From positions 163,537-227,536 of the forward strand of contig JAKUCV010005751.1 in assembly GCA_028386065.3 (NCBI GenBank): a DNA stretch of 64,000 nt. Direction: 5' to 3'. The position numbers were made by a program, and so were the translations under genes. Below, one piece after another: positions 32,851 to 44,214 of the stretch. The notes beneath the pieces were generated by a model that saw only the letters and a list, made by a program, of their open reading frames with translations, was not told the DNA's origin and did no database searches. Source of the stretch: Turnera subulata (taxonomy: Eukaryota > Streptophyta > Magnoliopsida > Malpighiales > Passifloraceae). Each line of letters begins with the position of its first letter. Position 1 is the stretch's first letter.

Positions 32851-34860
32851 CTTTGGGTCTAAATGTTATATTCTGAACACAAAGGATAATCTTGAAAAGT
32901 TTGAAGCAAAATCTATTGATGGCATATTTCTTGCCTACTCTACAACCAGTAAAGCCTGTAGTGTTTATGATAAGTTAAATGTGATTGTTGAAGAAACCAT
33001 ACATGTTGTGTTTGATGAAACTGACCCGTGTGATCAAAGCATTGATGAGGAACCAGATGTCATGGCTGAAGCTCAACCTCAGGTTGTGAGCATTGATACT
33101 TCAGTAGAGGAAAAAGATGAAGATCTTCTTGTACTTGTTCCACAAGACGGTGTACAACAACATGATGTTCTGCCAGATATGGTTGCAGAAAAACCAAATG
33201 TCACAACACGAGCTTCAACCTCCCTGCACATTCCTATGAACATCAGAACACCTAAAGGACTCTCAACTGATGCTATCCTTGGAGACATCACCAGAGGAGT
33301 AACTATAAGATCATCTATGAGGAATGTGAACACACACCTTGCATTTTTTTTGCAAATTGAGCCAAAAAATGCATACGATGCCATTCAAGATGAAAGTTAG
33401 GTCAATGTCAAGAGAAGTGATGTGTGGGAGCTGATACCTAAACCACCTGAATACCCTGTCATTGGAACTAAATCGGTTTTTAGAAACAAACTTCATGAAT
33501 CCGGTATAGTGGTAAGAAACAAAGCAAGGTTAGTTGCTTAAGGCTATAATCAAGAAGAGGGTATTGATTATGATGAGATTTTTACTCATGTTGCTAGGTT
33601 CGAATCCATTCGCATGCTACTTGCTTTTGCAACATTTATATTAGTTAAGTTATATCAAATGGGTGTTAAGAGTGCATTTCTAAATGGTTTTATTATGAAG
33701 AAAGTCTATGTTGAACAGCCACCGGGTTTTGAATGTCATAAACGTCCAGATTATGTGTACAGACTTAAAAAGGCATTATATGGACTAAAACAAGCTCCTA
33801 AGTGTGGTATGATAGATTAAGTTCTTATCTTGTGTGCAAAGGTTCGAGAAGAGAAAAAGTCGATTCCACTTTGTTTGTCAAAACTTGCAAAAATGATGTG
33901 ATCATAGTGCAAATATATGTTGATGATATTCTGTTTGGTGATACTAATGATCTTCTTTGTAAGGACTTTGAAAAGCTTATCCACTGTGAGTTTGAGATGA
34001 GTATAATGGGTGAGCTCACATACTTTTTGGGTTTTCAAGTGAAACAACTTGATGGTGGCATCTTCATAAATTAAGCAAAATACATCTGTGAGCTACTACA
34101 AAGAATTGGTATGGATGCAACCAAATCTAGTCCTACACCTATGAGTACTTCTACTAAGCTCGATAAGGATGAGAATGGTAAGGATGTTGATATTAAAATG
34201 TATAAAGGCATGATAGGTAGTCTCCTATATGTCACTGCCACTAGACCTGATATCATGTTTAGTGTATGTTTATGTGCTCGATTTCAATCATGTCCTATAG
34301 AATCACACCTTAAAGCCATAAAGCGCATCTTTAAGTATTCAAAAGGTACTCCATCATTAGGATTATGGTATCCCAAAGTTGATGCGTTTACTTTGACTAG
34401 TTATTCAGATGCAGACTTTGCAGGATGTACCCTAGACAGGAAAAGCACAAGTGGGACATGTCAATTGCTTGGACAATCCCTTGTGTCTTGGTCAAGCAAG
34501 AAGCAAAATTTGGTTGCTACATCTACCACAAAAGCTGAATATGTGGCGGTTGGAGCATGTTGTGCTCAAGTTCTATGGATGAAGCAAACCCTTTCTGATT
34601 ATGGACTAACATTTATTTGTGTGCCCATCTATTGTGATAGTTCTCGTGCAATCAATTTGACCAAAAATTATGTCCAACACTCTCGGACCAAGCACATTGA
34701 AGTGAGATATCATTTTATCTGAGATCATGTGTAGAAGAAAGATGTGGCCATTGAGTTTGCCAAGACTGAAAATCAACTCGCTGATATCTTCACAAAGCCA
34801 CTCAAAGAAGAGCAATTTACAAAGATCAGACTTGAGCTCGGCATGTGCAATCTACCTTAA
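32851..34860 (+). pseudogene. Sirevirus pol: integrase end, RT and RNase H
   Basis: The integrase C-terminal part reads VFGSKCYILN...FEAKSIDGIFLAYS. An acidic linker (32981-33400) includes PDMVAEKPNVT. RT: VWELIPKPP, KSVFRNKL, NKARLVA (stop instead of Q), QMGVKSAFLNG, VYVEQPPGF, YGLKQAPK (shift), catalytic YVDD at 33916. RNase H: SDADFAGCTLDRKSTSGTC, SKKQNLVATSTTKAEYVA, SRTKHIEVRYHFI, ending LADIFTKPLKEEQF and stop 34858-34860. At least five stops and three frameshifts. Confidence 0.92.
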
Positions 34861-35376
34861 ACGTCTGCGAGTAAATTTGGTTGCTGCATAAACCATATTT
34901 GCATATATATATTCATGCATCATATTAGGATATTGCATTCACAACACTTGCACACAAGCACTATGCATTCATGCAAATGAGGACACGTTCAAGGGTGTTC
35001 AAATCATCAAAGACAAGCAAGGAAAATTTCGGAAGATCTGGTTTCATATGAAACCATCTATAGTCTAGTATTGTGGAAATATGGTTTTGGGAAAAAACCA
35101 TTTTGCGGCAGCTAACAGTTATTTTCCAGTGGTTTGAGGAAAAAGGGAGACAGGGTGGTTGAAGTTCTGCAAAAACTAGTTACCTTTTTATGTTTCCCAA
35201 AACTGTCAGAGGAAACAAAATGGACTGGAGGAGTTAATGCTAGATAAAAGCTCCCTATATCCCGTGATATTCTCTCTCTCCTACATTATTCAACTTCTCC
35301 AAATTATACCCAAATTCATCTCTCTCTCAGTACTCTCTCAATCAAACTCTGAAACCCTAAACACTTTACCTCCAAC
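34861..35376 (+). other. Spacer between pol and third ORF
   Basis: Non-coding leader for the third ORF. It contains an 18-bp perfect palindrome TGGTTTCATATGAAACCA (35039-35056) and a hairpin with arms ATGGTTTT/AAAACCAT (35081-35101). CTCTCTCTCC tracts (35270-35340) precede the ATG, as in plant 5' leaders. A CTATATCCC at about 35254 could be a weak promoter. Confidence 0.5.
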
Positions 35377-35665
35377 ATGAAGCCGCAATCTGGAAAGGGC
35401 ACCCCTGCTAAAGAAACCAAAACCTCAAAATTACCAAAATCGACTGGAAAAACACCTCCATCAAAACAGAAACCTGCTTCCACATCGAAATCTCCCATGA
35501 AAACTCAACTTCAATCCTCAAAGAAATTTTTAGTGGAGAAGAAGATGCAAGGAAGCACGAATTTGACATTGACAGAGAAAACTGCTACAGAAGGATTGAA
35601 GAAATTCAAAGTAGATAAGATAATGAAAATCAAGATTGAAAAAGGGAAGGAGTTGCAGAAGACAA
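35377..35665 (+). pseudogene. Sirevirus third ORF, N-terminal part
   Basis: ATG 35377 opens a very basic K/T/P/S-rich stretch (MKPQSGKGTPAKETKTSKLP...) without a recognised domain. It is cut at 35665 by the gypsy insertion; the flank GACAA (35661-35665) is the TSD. The frame continues on the far side at 59937. Low complexity makes homology calls weak. Confidence 0.7.
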
Positions 35666-36313
35666 TGTGAACACCCAAATTTGACCCACGAGTTTTCCAC
35701 TAAAATTGGATTTTGAACATGTTTGAACTTAGGATTAATGAGATGATTTGATCCCAGGTTAAGGCATAATAAGAACTTAATTTAGTAGAAATCATACATT
35801 TCGGTAAATTGAGCCTTTGTATATTGGAATGTTAGGATTATTGAGATGGTTTAAGCTTGCAGTAAAATATATAATAAGGTCTATTCACACTGAAATGTGC
35901 TTATTTCATTACTTGGGCCTTTTGTTTATCTTTAATCCAATTTTAATGAGATGATTTATCTTTGGGTTGAGGAAGGGTTTAAGGGCCCAAGTTAATTCTC
36001 TAGAGTCTAATCAGCCCATTAACACATTTCTTGCAGGTTAATTTTAGCTCTAATTTTCGTGAAAAATTAGAGTTAAAACACCATTTAATTAGATTTTGTG
36101 TTTTTGGTATGATTTTGGCTTAAATGGGTGTTAATATGTAATCAATCAAGTATGGAATGATTATGACGAGTAGTAATCACGTAAATGGAGTGATTCTGGG
36201 TTGATTAGGGGTTTATTTCGCGGTAGGATCAAATCAGGGTTGAATTAGGGGGATTGGAATAAAAAAATGGAAAGAACATAAAAAACCGGAAGGGCCCGGT
36301 GGACATCTCGGGA

Positions 36314-36401
36314 TGACCGCCCGGCCCTGGCGGTCTTGTAGCCGTGACCGCCAGTCATGGCGGTTATCCAAGGAATGACCGCCGGTCACGACGGTCATGG
36401 G
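36314..36401. promoter_or_regulatory. GACCGCC/GGCGGTC cluster in LTR A promoter
   Basis: Six copies of GACCGCC or its complement in 88 bp, about 125 bp upstream of the TATA box. The cluster recurs in LTR B (44864-44940), LTR C (46657-46735), LTR D (58948-59016) and upstream of the antisense gene (56217-56330). Confidence 0.6.
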
Positions 36402-36525
36402 CGTCCAGAAATGCCAATTTCCCCAATTTTTGTTTCCAATTCGATCATACACGGTTTTGGACCAGTGTTTTTGGGCATAATCTTCACCATTAAGCGGGTC
36501 CACACCCCTAGGCTTCCTAGAACAC

Positions 36526-36533
36526 TATAAATA
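36526..36533 (+). promoter_or_regulatory. TATA box of LTR A
   Basis: TATAAATA in CACTATAAATAGAACCCC. Identical contexts at 45068-45075 (LTR B), 46860-46867 (LTR C) and 59146-59153 (LTR D). Confidence 0.8.
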
Positions 36534-37504
36534 GAACCCCTACTCACATTTCAGGGACACAGTCTCTTTCACATATACACCCATAAGCTTTGAGTGCTTG
36601 GAGAAACTCTACTTCTCCAAGCCTAGAATCAAATTCTTAGGCAAAAACTCTGGTGGAAAACCGTCGGAAGAAAATGGAAGGAGCCAGCAGGGAAAGATAA
36701 AGAGGAGGAAGCAATCAAAGGCAATCCTGGAGCCAAGAAGGTGGAGAATCCGAGTAGAAGGACCTGATGTAAGCAGTCACAGAAAACATTCCGCATCTCG
36801 AGTTCTAGAAGTTGGATTTCTATGATCTTAGACTCTTTGGAAAGCTAAGAGGGAGATTTACAATATTGCTGTTGAGCCCAAAAGTTGAATCAGCCGTTTT
36901 CATTGTCTAAAGTCCAGTAGGAGACGACCTATAGATTCTGTCCAACAACCAAGATAAGTGCTTCAATCCCTTTTTGATTGTGAATCCTATTAATTGCCAC
37001 TTGCTGATAATTTGATGATGATAATGATGCTTTTGATGATGTGATTGTTGTGATGCCATAACAAGAATTACGTGGGCTTTGAACCCGGTCGCCAGGGTAC
37101 GCAGGTGGTCTCTAGTGGTGGAGACTCAAGCCCAAATATTTTTATTTTTCCTTTTGGTTGTGATCCTTCTTCTCCTTCCCCTCCAATTCAATTTTATTAA
37201 TTTTATGCGATTTGTTTCCACACCATGCATACTTGCACACGGCATACATGAGTTCTTCAACTGCACAAAGTTTTGACCCAACATAGATGGGTGCCTCACA
37301 CCTTCCCGTCCGTGACGAACCCCTGAATCCCATGTCTTTGGTTTCGTTATGATCAGTTGCCTAAGGAGTCATTCAAAGGTTTTTCCCAAGTTTTGTCCTT
37401 AATAAAATTTGGGTAGCGACTCCATTGACATGGTATTGACACGAGGAAGAAGGTGAAAAGGAATAGGTGAGAAGGCCCAAGTGATTTTGGGTCGAGTTCT
37501 CACA

Positions 37505-37525
37505 GCTGGCGACTTCGCTGGGGAC
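37505..37525 (+). promoter_or_regulatory. Primer-binding site of element I
   Basis: CTGGCGACTTCGCTGGGGAC immediately after the LTR. The TGGCGACTCCGCTGGGGA type is the tRNA-Arg primer site reported for Tat/Ogre elements (from memory). Element II has the unmutated form at 47644. Confidence 0.7.
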
Positions 37526-40500
37526 GTAGTGGGTTCAAGAAACTTTTTGCAATCGTTGAGTCTTGTATGCCTTTTTACATGTCATCATAAGTGCCTTGCA
37601 TTCATGATGATTGATGTGAAGCCTTTACCATAAGAGGGCAAGGGAATCCAAGTCCACCACATGCTTTCCTTAAGCGATGGCGGCTATAGTGAACTCGTTT
37701 CTCAATGCTTAGCTACGATGGGGATTAATGGGCCTAAGACCTCACGTGATATCCATTATCACATGTGAGTAGGTCAACCTATTCCCTAGCGGCAATCTTT
37801 TGGCCCCCAACCAGCTGCATACCCTGAGCATCTCATGCATTATGAATCAATAAGTGGTACGTGCATTTTGTGTGGTTATTGTTGTGAATTCGAGTATGTG
37901 TAGTGTAAATTGACGAGTCTGGTAAATGAACCATAGGGGAGTAAGTATATATGTTTAAGCCGATAATAGAATTTTGGTGTTGATTCCCCAGTTGATGTCT
38001 ATGCTCAATCGGTCTACCATGTATTAGGGATTTACATCTGCATACATTAAGCCTTGCATTACATGTTTTTTTCAAAACATAAAACACAAATTCGAGCTAG
38101 GGTGTCTTACCTTTTCAAATCCTCATCTTTTTTAGCTTGAGTCTTGAAAGAAAGAAAAATGAAGAAATGCTTTGAAAGAATAATGAAACATGTTTTGCAA
38201 ACGTATCCCATCACGCTTTCCCGCCATTTTCAAATGTCTTGAAAGAAAACAAAGCCTAAGTCTAGGATCCCTGATGACCATGAACTTTATCACTAGAAAT
38301 ATAAACCCTTAGGACACTATGAGTTGGTAACTCCATTATTGGGAAAGAGGGATGGTGGAAACAATGGAGGTTGCAGATGCATCTTGGGGCAAAAGGTGGG
38401 AAGTAGGCGGAAGTGATGATGGGGCATCAACTTAAGACACTAAGGTAACTTTGGGCCATTTCGTGATAGGAGATGTAAGCCCCATCATCTATGGCGGAAG
38501 AGGGGAGATGAGATGACTTGGTTGGGCTTTCTCGTGAGAGGAGATGTAAGCCCCAGTAGCTATAGTAGAAGAGGTGAGATGAGGTGACCTGATTGAGCCT
38601 TCTTCAAAGTCACAGATGTAAGCCCTGGGTTTTACTTATGTACCGAGCTAATGATCCAAGATGAGAAGCCGAGAAGAGGAATCAAAGAGCCAAACTGAGG
38701 AGCCAAACTGACAAGCTGAATCGATGAGTATAGTTGAAGTGTCCAGTGGAAGACGATGAGCTAAGTTTACAAGTTGGGACCTTACCATTGGGCCTTATCG
38801 TGATAGGAGATGTAAGCCCTATCATCTGTGGTAGAAGAGGGGAGATGAGATGACTTGGTTGGGCTTTCTCGTGAGAGGAGATGTAATCCTAGTAACTATA
38901 ATAGAAGAGGTGAGATGAGGTGACCTGATTGGGCCTCCTTCAAAGACACAAATGTAAGCCCTGGGTTTTACTTGTGAACCAAGCTGATAAATCCAAGACG
39001 AGAAGCCGAGACGAGGAATCGAATTAAAGATGCCAAGTTGGGAAGATAGGGAACCGGGTTATGAAGCTGAACCAAGTTGATAAGGATTGTGAGTACAAGC
39101 TAAGACAAACTAAAGGGGCCTTCTCATGGGAAGAAATGCAAATCCCAGTTTTGAGGAAAGAAGCCAAGAAGATGGGAAGCTGAGGGAAGAACCATACGAC
39201 GAGGGACCGAATTGACAAGCCAAGTTGATGAGCAAATCCGGGGTATCGAACAGAGACATCGCCATTGGGCCTTCCCAAATGAACAAGATGCAAGGCCCAA
39301 TAAATGGAGAACAATGGAGATGGCAGTGAGAACGATGGCAGAGACACAATAAGAGGACAATGGAGAAGGTTAGGAGATGATGGTGAAGATGACAATGGAG
39401 ATTATGCATTCCCAGGGGTGAACAAGAAGTGCAAGTGAAAGTCAACCGGAGACCATAGATTGAATTGCTAGGCATAGATAGAATGACCAAGAATTGGGAG
39501 AGGTGGTATAGTTGTCCTTTAGAGTCTAGAGGTTAAGTCAAAAGGGGGCAAGGGATAAATTCTATGTCCAACAATCAATAGTATCATCATTTGTACTTTG
39601 ATTTTTCACATAAGGAATAAAATTTTGATTCCCTTATCTTCTGGGTGAATGGGGCAAGTTGTACATGACTTCATGATATTCCATTGGATCAATCTTGGGG
39701 ACTACCAAACGAACTACGAAGACCTAATTCTGTGGTTGTAATCCCGAATACCTACCTTAAACCACTTTCCCAAACACCTGTTTTGAACTTTAAATATATA
39801 TCCAACCCGAACTCCATGTCAACCCCATTACAATCGCCGTGAAGACTTGTCTAGAGGAATTGCTTCCCAAAGACTAATCTCGCTTCCAAAATAGTCCTAT
39901 CTAATTGCACTTGTTCAAAGGGGGGTCACTCTCCTTGAAAACAAAAAGAGAGAAAAAAGGGAAAAAGGAAAAAAAATTTAAAAAAAAAGAAGAGAGAGAA
40001 AAAAGAACGAGGAAAGGAAAGTGATCCTTATGCTTGAATAATTCATCATCCACTTCATGAAATTGGGAAGAAGAAATCATAATGAAGAAGACAAGTGTTC
40101 CCATGCTACCTTTAGCCTCCCACTAAACACCATTCTACCAACGCCTACTATCTTCAGTCCTCCACAAAACACCCCCATCTCAAACCCGACACCACATCCA
40201 CAGCTACGTAGGTAATCCAGCAACGGGCTCGGTCTATAAATTATGGTTCGATGGAAAGATTGGAGTTTTTGTCAGATAGACATGCCACACTATCCTTGGT
40301 GCCCAGGTCTCTTTTGTAATCACGTAGCCCCTTCTTTTGGACATGTACTTTGGTCCTCATAAAAATTGTAGATGTCAGTCAAGTCCATCTCTCTTGAAAC
40401 TTGTTATGGATCCGGTCATCATGAAACACATCTCTCCATTGCAAAGCTTAGCGAGACGGTCATCAATTAAAGTTCAGCGTCTAACTCCCTAATGACTATC

Positions 40501-41045
40501 TAAGTATACCCATCCCGAGTGGTCTAGATCTTGTCCAAATTTCATGGTCCCAACATTCTGTGTTTATGGTTGCTACTCCCACCAAAAAAAAAATCTGCTA
40601 GGTTAAAAACCCGGAAGGGCGACCTAGGCAAAACTTGGGACAAGCCTGCTAGGTTGAAAACCCGAGAGGGCGGCCTAGGCAAAAGTTAAGGCCAAAATGA
40701 GAGTGGGATAGGAACCAATGACAACGAAGGGAAACCTATATGTTAGATCACATTACTCAGTCAATTCTCAAAGCGCTCATCAAAGATAAACCACTCGGTT
40801 GACCATGTCATCATTAGAAAAAGGGATATAGAAGCATCTGGGCACATTGCCTCCATCTATTTTCGAAGGGTTATCCATTCATCCATCCACCTTACCTTGA
40901 TTGAACAATTTATCCATCAAAACCTTTCTGACAAGGAATGCTCACCTCTGGGTCTCAGCTAGAATTTGAAGTGAATGGGTTCATAGTCATGGGGAGTCTA
41001 TTTCTTTGAGGCTTTGGGTTTTTTTTTTTGGGATAATTAGCTTTT
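37526..41045. other. Element I interior: leader and non-coding repeats
   Basis: The first 350 bp are homologous to the leader of element II (47662-48050). No gag frame follows. A diverged direct repeat with a 337-bp offset occupies about 38450-38660 and 38790-38990 (GAGATGTAAGCCC, GATGACTTGGTTGGGCTTTC). Near 40600-40690 two copies of CTGCTAGGTTRAAAACCCG ... GGCGRCCTAGGCAAAA occur. No coding region supported. Confidence 0.6.
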
Positions 41046-41270
41046 TCTCAAATTGATCAACTCTCACCTTGGGTAGAATAGTTTTCAATGCGCATGCATC
41101 ATATTGGGGCATTCACAATTAAATGCACTATGTCTAGATAGAAAGCACACACATCCTTCTCAAATTGATCAACTCTCACCTTCGGTAGAATGGTTTTCAA
41201 TGCACATGCATCATATTGGGGGCATTCACATTTAAATGCACTACGTCTAGATAGAAAGCACACACATCCA
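41046..41270 (+). repeat. 112-bp tandem duplication
   Basis: TCTCAAATTGATCAACTC...AAAGCACACACATCC occurs at 41046-41157 and again at 41158-41270 with a handful of substitutions. Confidence 0.9.
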
Positions 41271-41876
41271 AACACACATGTAGAAGTAAATGGCACTTGC
41301 ATCCAATGGGAAAGGGAGATAGAAAGAGAGAATAAAAGAGAAGAATGAGAAATAGAGAAAAAGGGAGAACATAAGATAAAGAGATGAGAGAAGAGAAAAT
41401 GGGAGAGAGAAATCGAGAGGAAAGATGAGAGAAAAGAAGAGGAAGAGAGAAAAAATTCGAGAGGAGAAGAGGGAATAGGAAAAGAGGGGAAAATATGTCA
41501 TAAGCACTTGCATCCAAAAACTCACATATAGAAATTGGGGGCACCCCCATGCACTGAAAAGACGACACACTTAGACATACATGAATTCCCTAATATGGTA
41601 GACTTGGTTGAGGGCAAGGGGTTAACAAAGGTGAGAACATTTGAAATTCATCACTTAATGTAGACTTACATTTACTAAAGGTTATTAGCTGAAGGGGCAT
41701 GACATGAACAAATCTTGTAGTTAATAGGAATTGTAGACAAGGGGCATGCCATGCTTTATTTCTCTGACTCGTCAAGCTAACACCACGCAATAGAAGCACA
41801 TCTACCTTGAGATTAAAATGTACATCATGACATTAGGGACATGGCGGGCCATGATCTGGGATAATAAGGTTGCAAG

Positions 41877-42206
41877 GGGCATGCTACCCCATCTTTGGAG
41901 TTAAGTTTTCGGGGCATGTTCCCCCATGATTTGTTTTCGGGGCATGCTACCCCTCATAGGTGGATTATTTTCCCGGGATACGCTACCCCATGTTTTTGAG
42001 TCAAGCTTTCAGAGGCATACTACCCCTCACGGATTTGGGATTCGCTTGGGGCATGCTACCCTATGAGGTTTGAACCAGTCATTGGGGCATGCTATCATGT
42101 TGCAGGAGAAAATACCTATCGGGGCATGCTACCCTATGAGGTTTGAACCAGTCATTGGGGCATGCTATCATGTTGCAGGAGAAATACCTATCGGGGCATG
42201 CTACCC
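41877..42206. repeat. GGGGCATGCTACCCC repeat cluster
   Basis: About ten variants of GGGGCATGCTACCCC in 330 bp, including an exact 73-bp tandem duplication (42048-42120 and 42121-42193). The related palindrome GGGGCATCATGCCCC follows at about 42370 and 42480. Irregular spacing apart from the duplication; no ORF. Confidence 0.8.
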
Positions 42207-42699
42207 CACAATGACTGACTGATTCCCAGGAGTATGGTGGGCATGTTCATTTGATTGTGACTAGGGAAAGGTAGGTCACCTATTTGACTATGGGTTGAGA
42301 TGCACGGGATGATTGGGAACCAAGGGCATGCTCGATCGCACCTTTTGAAACCACAACTAAATGATGTTGGGGGCATCATGCCCCTTCTTTGAGAAGATCG
42401 AACTACGGGCATGATGTGCTCACATTCAAACCGGGGGCACATTAAACCCCAACACCTAAGCCCTGAGTAGATGATGTTGGGGGCATCATGCCCCACCATG
42501 AGAAAATCAAACTAAGGGCATGGTGTGTCCATGTCCAGGCAAGGGGCACGACCCACCCCATCTCCTTCAAACCATATTGGGAACATGGGTTAACCATGAA
42601 CTAGGGGCAGGTTCAGCCTCATCTCTAAGGTTGTAAGCGGATGCAAGGGGGGCATCATGCCTCGCTTTTGATTTGCATGTCTCATGGGGCACGCACATC

Positions 42700-43920
42700 C
42701 ATATTTTTTTCAACCTTAATCAAACGATGTAGGGGCATGGGGTCTAGATAACCGCAAGGTAGTACCGTTTTCATACCCGTAAGACTGTGAGATAACCACA
42801 AATGTGAAACCAACCCAGAGTGCGAGAGATAACCAGACCATGAGAACATAAGATATCCAGTTAGGTAGGGGCGTGGGATCCAGGCAACCCGATCATTGGG
42901 CAGCATCCTTCTCAAACCTGTGAGACTAAGAAGGAACCCAGTTAGGAAAGAGATGGGGGAATCCAGTCAAAAGCCAGGGACCCAGCCTTTTTGCAACCTT
43001 GAGAGGTAAGAGAAACCCGTCATGAGAAAGACCAGACACGAGAAAACCCGGAGCATCCATAGGAGGGAGTAGGTCAGCCTTGAGGGATCCAGTCAAAAGC
43101 CAAAGACCTAGTCTTTACAAACATGAGAAGTCCAGTCAACCTGACCATGAGAGGGCTCAGGTAGGAGAGAGGTGAGGGAGTCCAGTTAAAGCCAAAGACC
43201 TATTCTTTGTAAACATTAAGTGTCCAGTCAATCGGATCATGAGAGAACACTCTGCAACCTCGCAAGGTGAGAGAACCCAGTTAGAAGAGAGGTATAAGAA
43301 TCCAGTCAAAACAAGAAAATCCAGCCGTGAGGAATCCAGAAATGAGGAAAACCGGAGAGGAACCAAACCATGAGTGATCTAGACCTAGAAGAACCCAGCC
43401 GTGAGGAACCCAGACATAAGAAAAACCGGTAAACCAAGGACCCAACATTCGCACCTTATAAGATCAGAGAGCCCAGTTAGAAGGGAGACGAGGGAGTCCA
43501 GACAGAATTAGGATTCTAATCCTCACAACCATGAGCCAAGATGAACCAGACCATGAAACCTTGAGGGGAGTGAGATGAACCGGAGATGAAGAAGCCTAGA
43601 CAGAAGAGAACTTTGAGAGAACACAGACGTGAGGAAGTCCAGAGAACCAAGTCATAGGAAAACCAGATATGGGGGAACCAGGAGGATAGAGAACCTTGAG
43701 ACAATCAGACTCGAAAGAGCACAAACATAAGGGAGTCCAGTCAACCAGACCGTGAGGGGACCCAGACATGAGAACAAACACGAAACCAAGGGCCTAGCCC
43801 TTTCAAAATTTGAGATGAGCAAGTTTTGAGGCGTACGAACCGAAAGCCAGGGACCCAGTTCCAGCAGACCATGTGATAAGGTGACCAGATAAAAGCCTAG
43901 TACCTGATACTCACAAACGT
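42700..43920. repeat. Degenerate low-complexity tract (element I)
   Basis: Built of loosely repeated phrases such as GAACCCAGACATGAG, CCAGTCAAAAGCCAAGGACCCAG and AAACCGG. The equivalent tract in element II is 56740-57960. Non-coding; probably expanded by slippage. Confidence 0.65.
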
Positions 43921-43929
43921 GGGAAGAGA

Positions 43930-44112
43930 AGACTCCCAAGTCGGCAAAGATGAGATGATTCTTTGTCAACAACCTGATAGATGAGATGATTCTATCACCT
44001 CGGGATGAGATGATTCCCGAAAATATGGGATGAGATGATTCCCATAAACCGAGGGCCAGTCTCTCAAACCTTCGGGATGAGATGATTCCCGAAGAGGAGC
44101 ATGAGATGCTCC
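43930..44112 (+). repeat. TGAGATGAT hairpin array (element I)
   Basis: Five hairpins share the 9-nt loop TGAGATGAT but have different stems: left arms CAAAGA (43945), TGATAGA (43975), TCGGGA (44000), TATGGGA (44024) and CTTCGGGA (44070), each followed by its exact complement. A sixth has arm GGAGCA and loop TGAGA (44096-44112); a decayed one lies at about 43920-43940. It ends about 100 bp before LTR B. Confidence 0.9.
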
Positions 44113-44214
44113 AATCTTTGGCACACACCACACACATCTATCATTCAATTTTGGTTATTCCTTTCTTGCATTGTATCGTCCTTAGTCCCTAACGACTCAT
44201 CAACGAGGGGCATC

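Larger units (their letters stand above)
35666..37504 (+). repeat. LTR A (5' LTR of element I)
   Basis: TGTGAACACCCAAATTTGACCC ... GGGTCGAGTTCTCACA. U3 has TGAGATGAT hairpins (35732-35754 and weaker ones), a GACCGCC/GGCGGTC cluster (36314-36401) and TATAAATA at 36526-36533. The R/U5 part carries GATGATGATAATGATG and ACCCGGTCGCCAGGGTACG. Confidence 0.9.

Noticed and set aside
39024..39490. Overlapping minus-strand ORFs of 78-126 codons in element I
   Set aside because: All three frames are open over repetitive GATG/AGAAG sequence, no domain, and they do not correspond to the antisense gene of element II.
41197..41570. Hydrophobic Leu/Ser/Phe-rich minus-strand ORFs that look like membrane proteins
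   Set aside because: They are the complement of an AGAGAGAAA-rich simple tract in non-coding element I.
37505..44214. gag or pol in element I
   Set aside because: No frame shows Gag, protease, RT or integrase motifs; only leader, repeats and hairpins.
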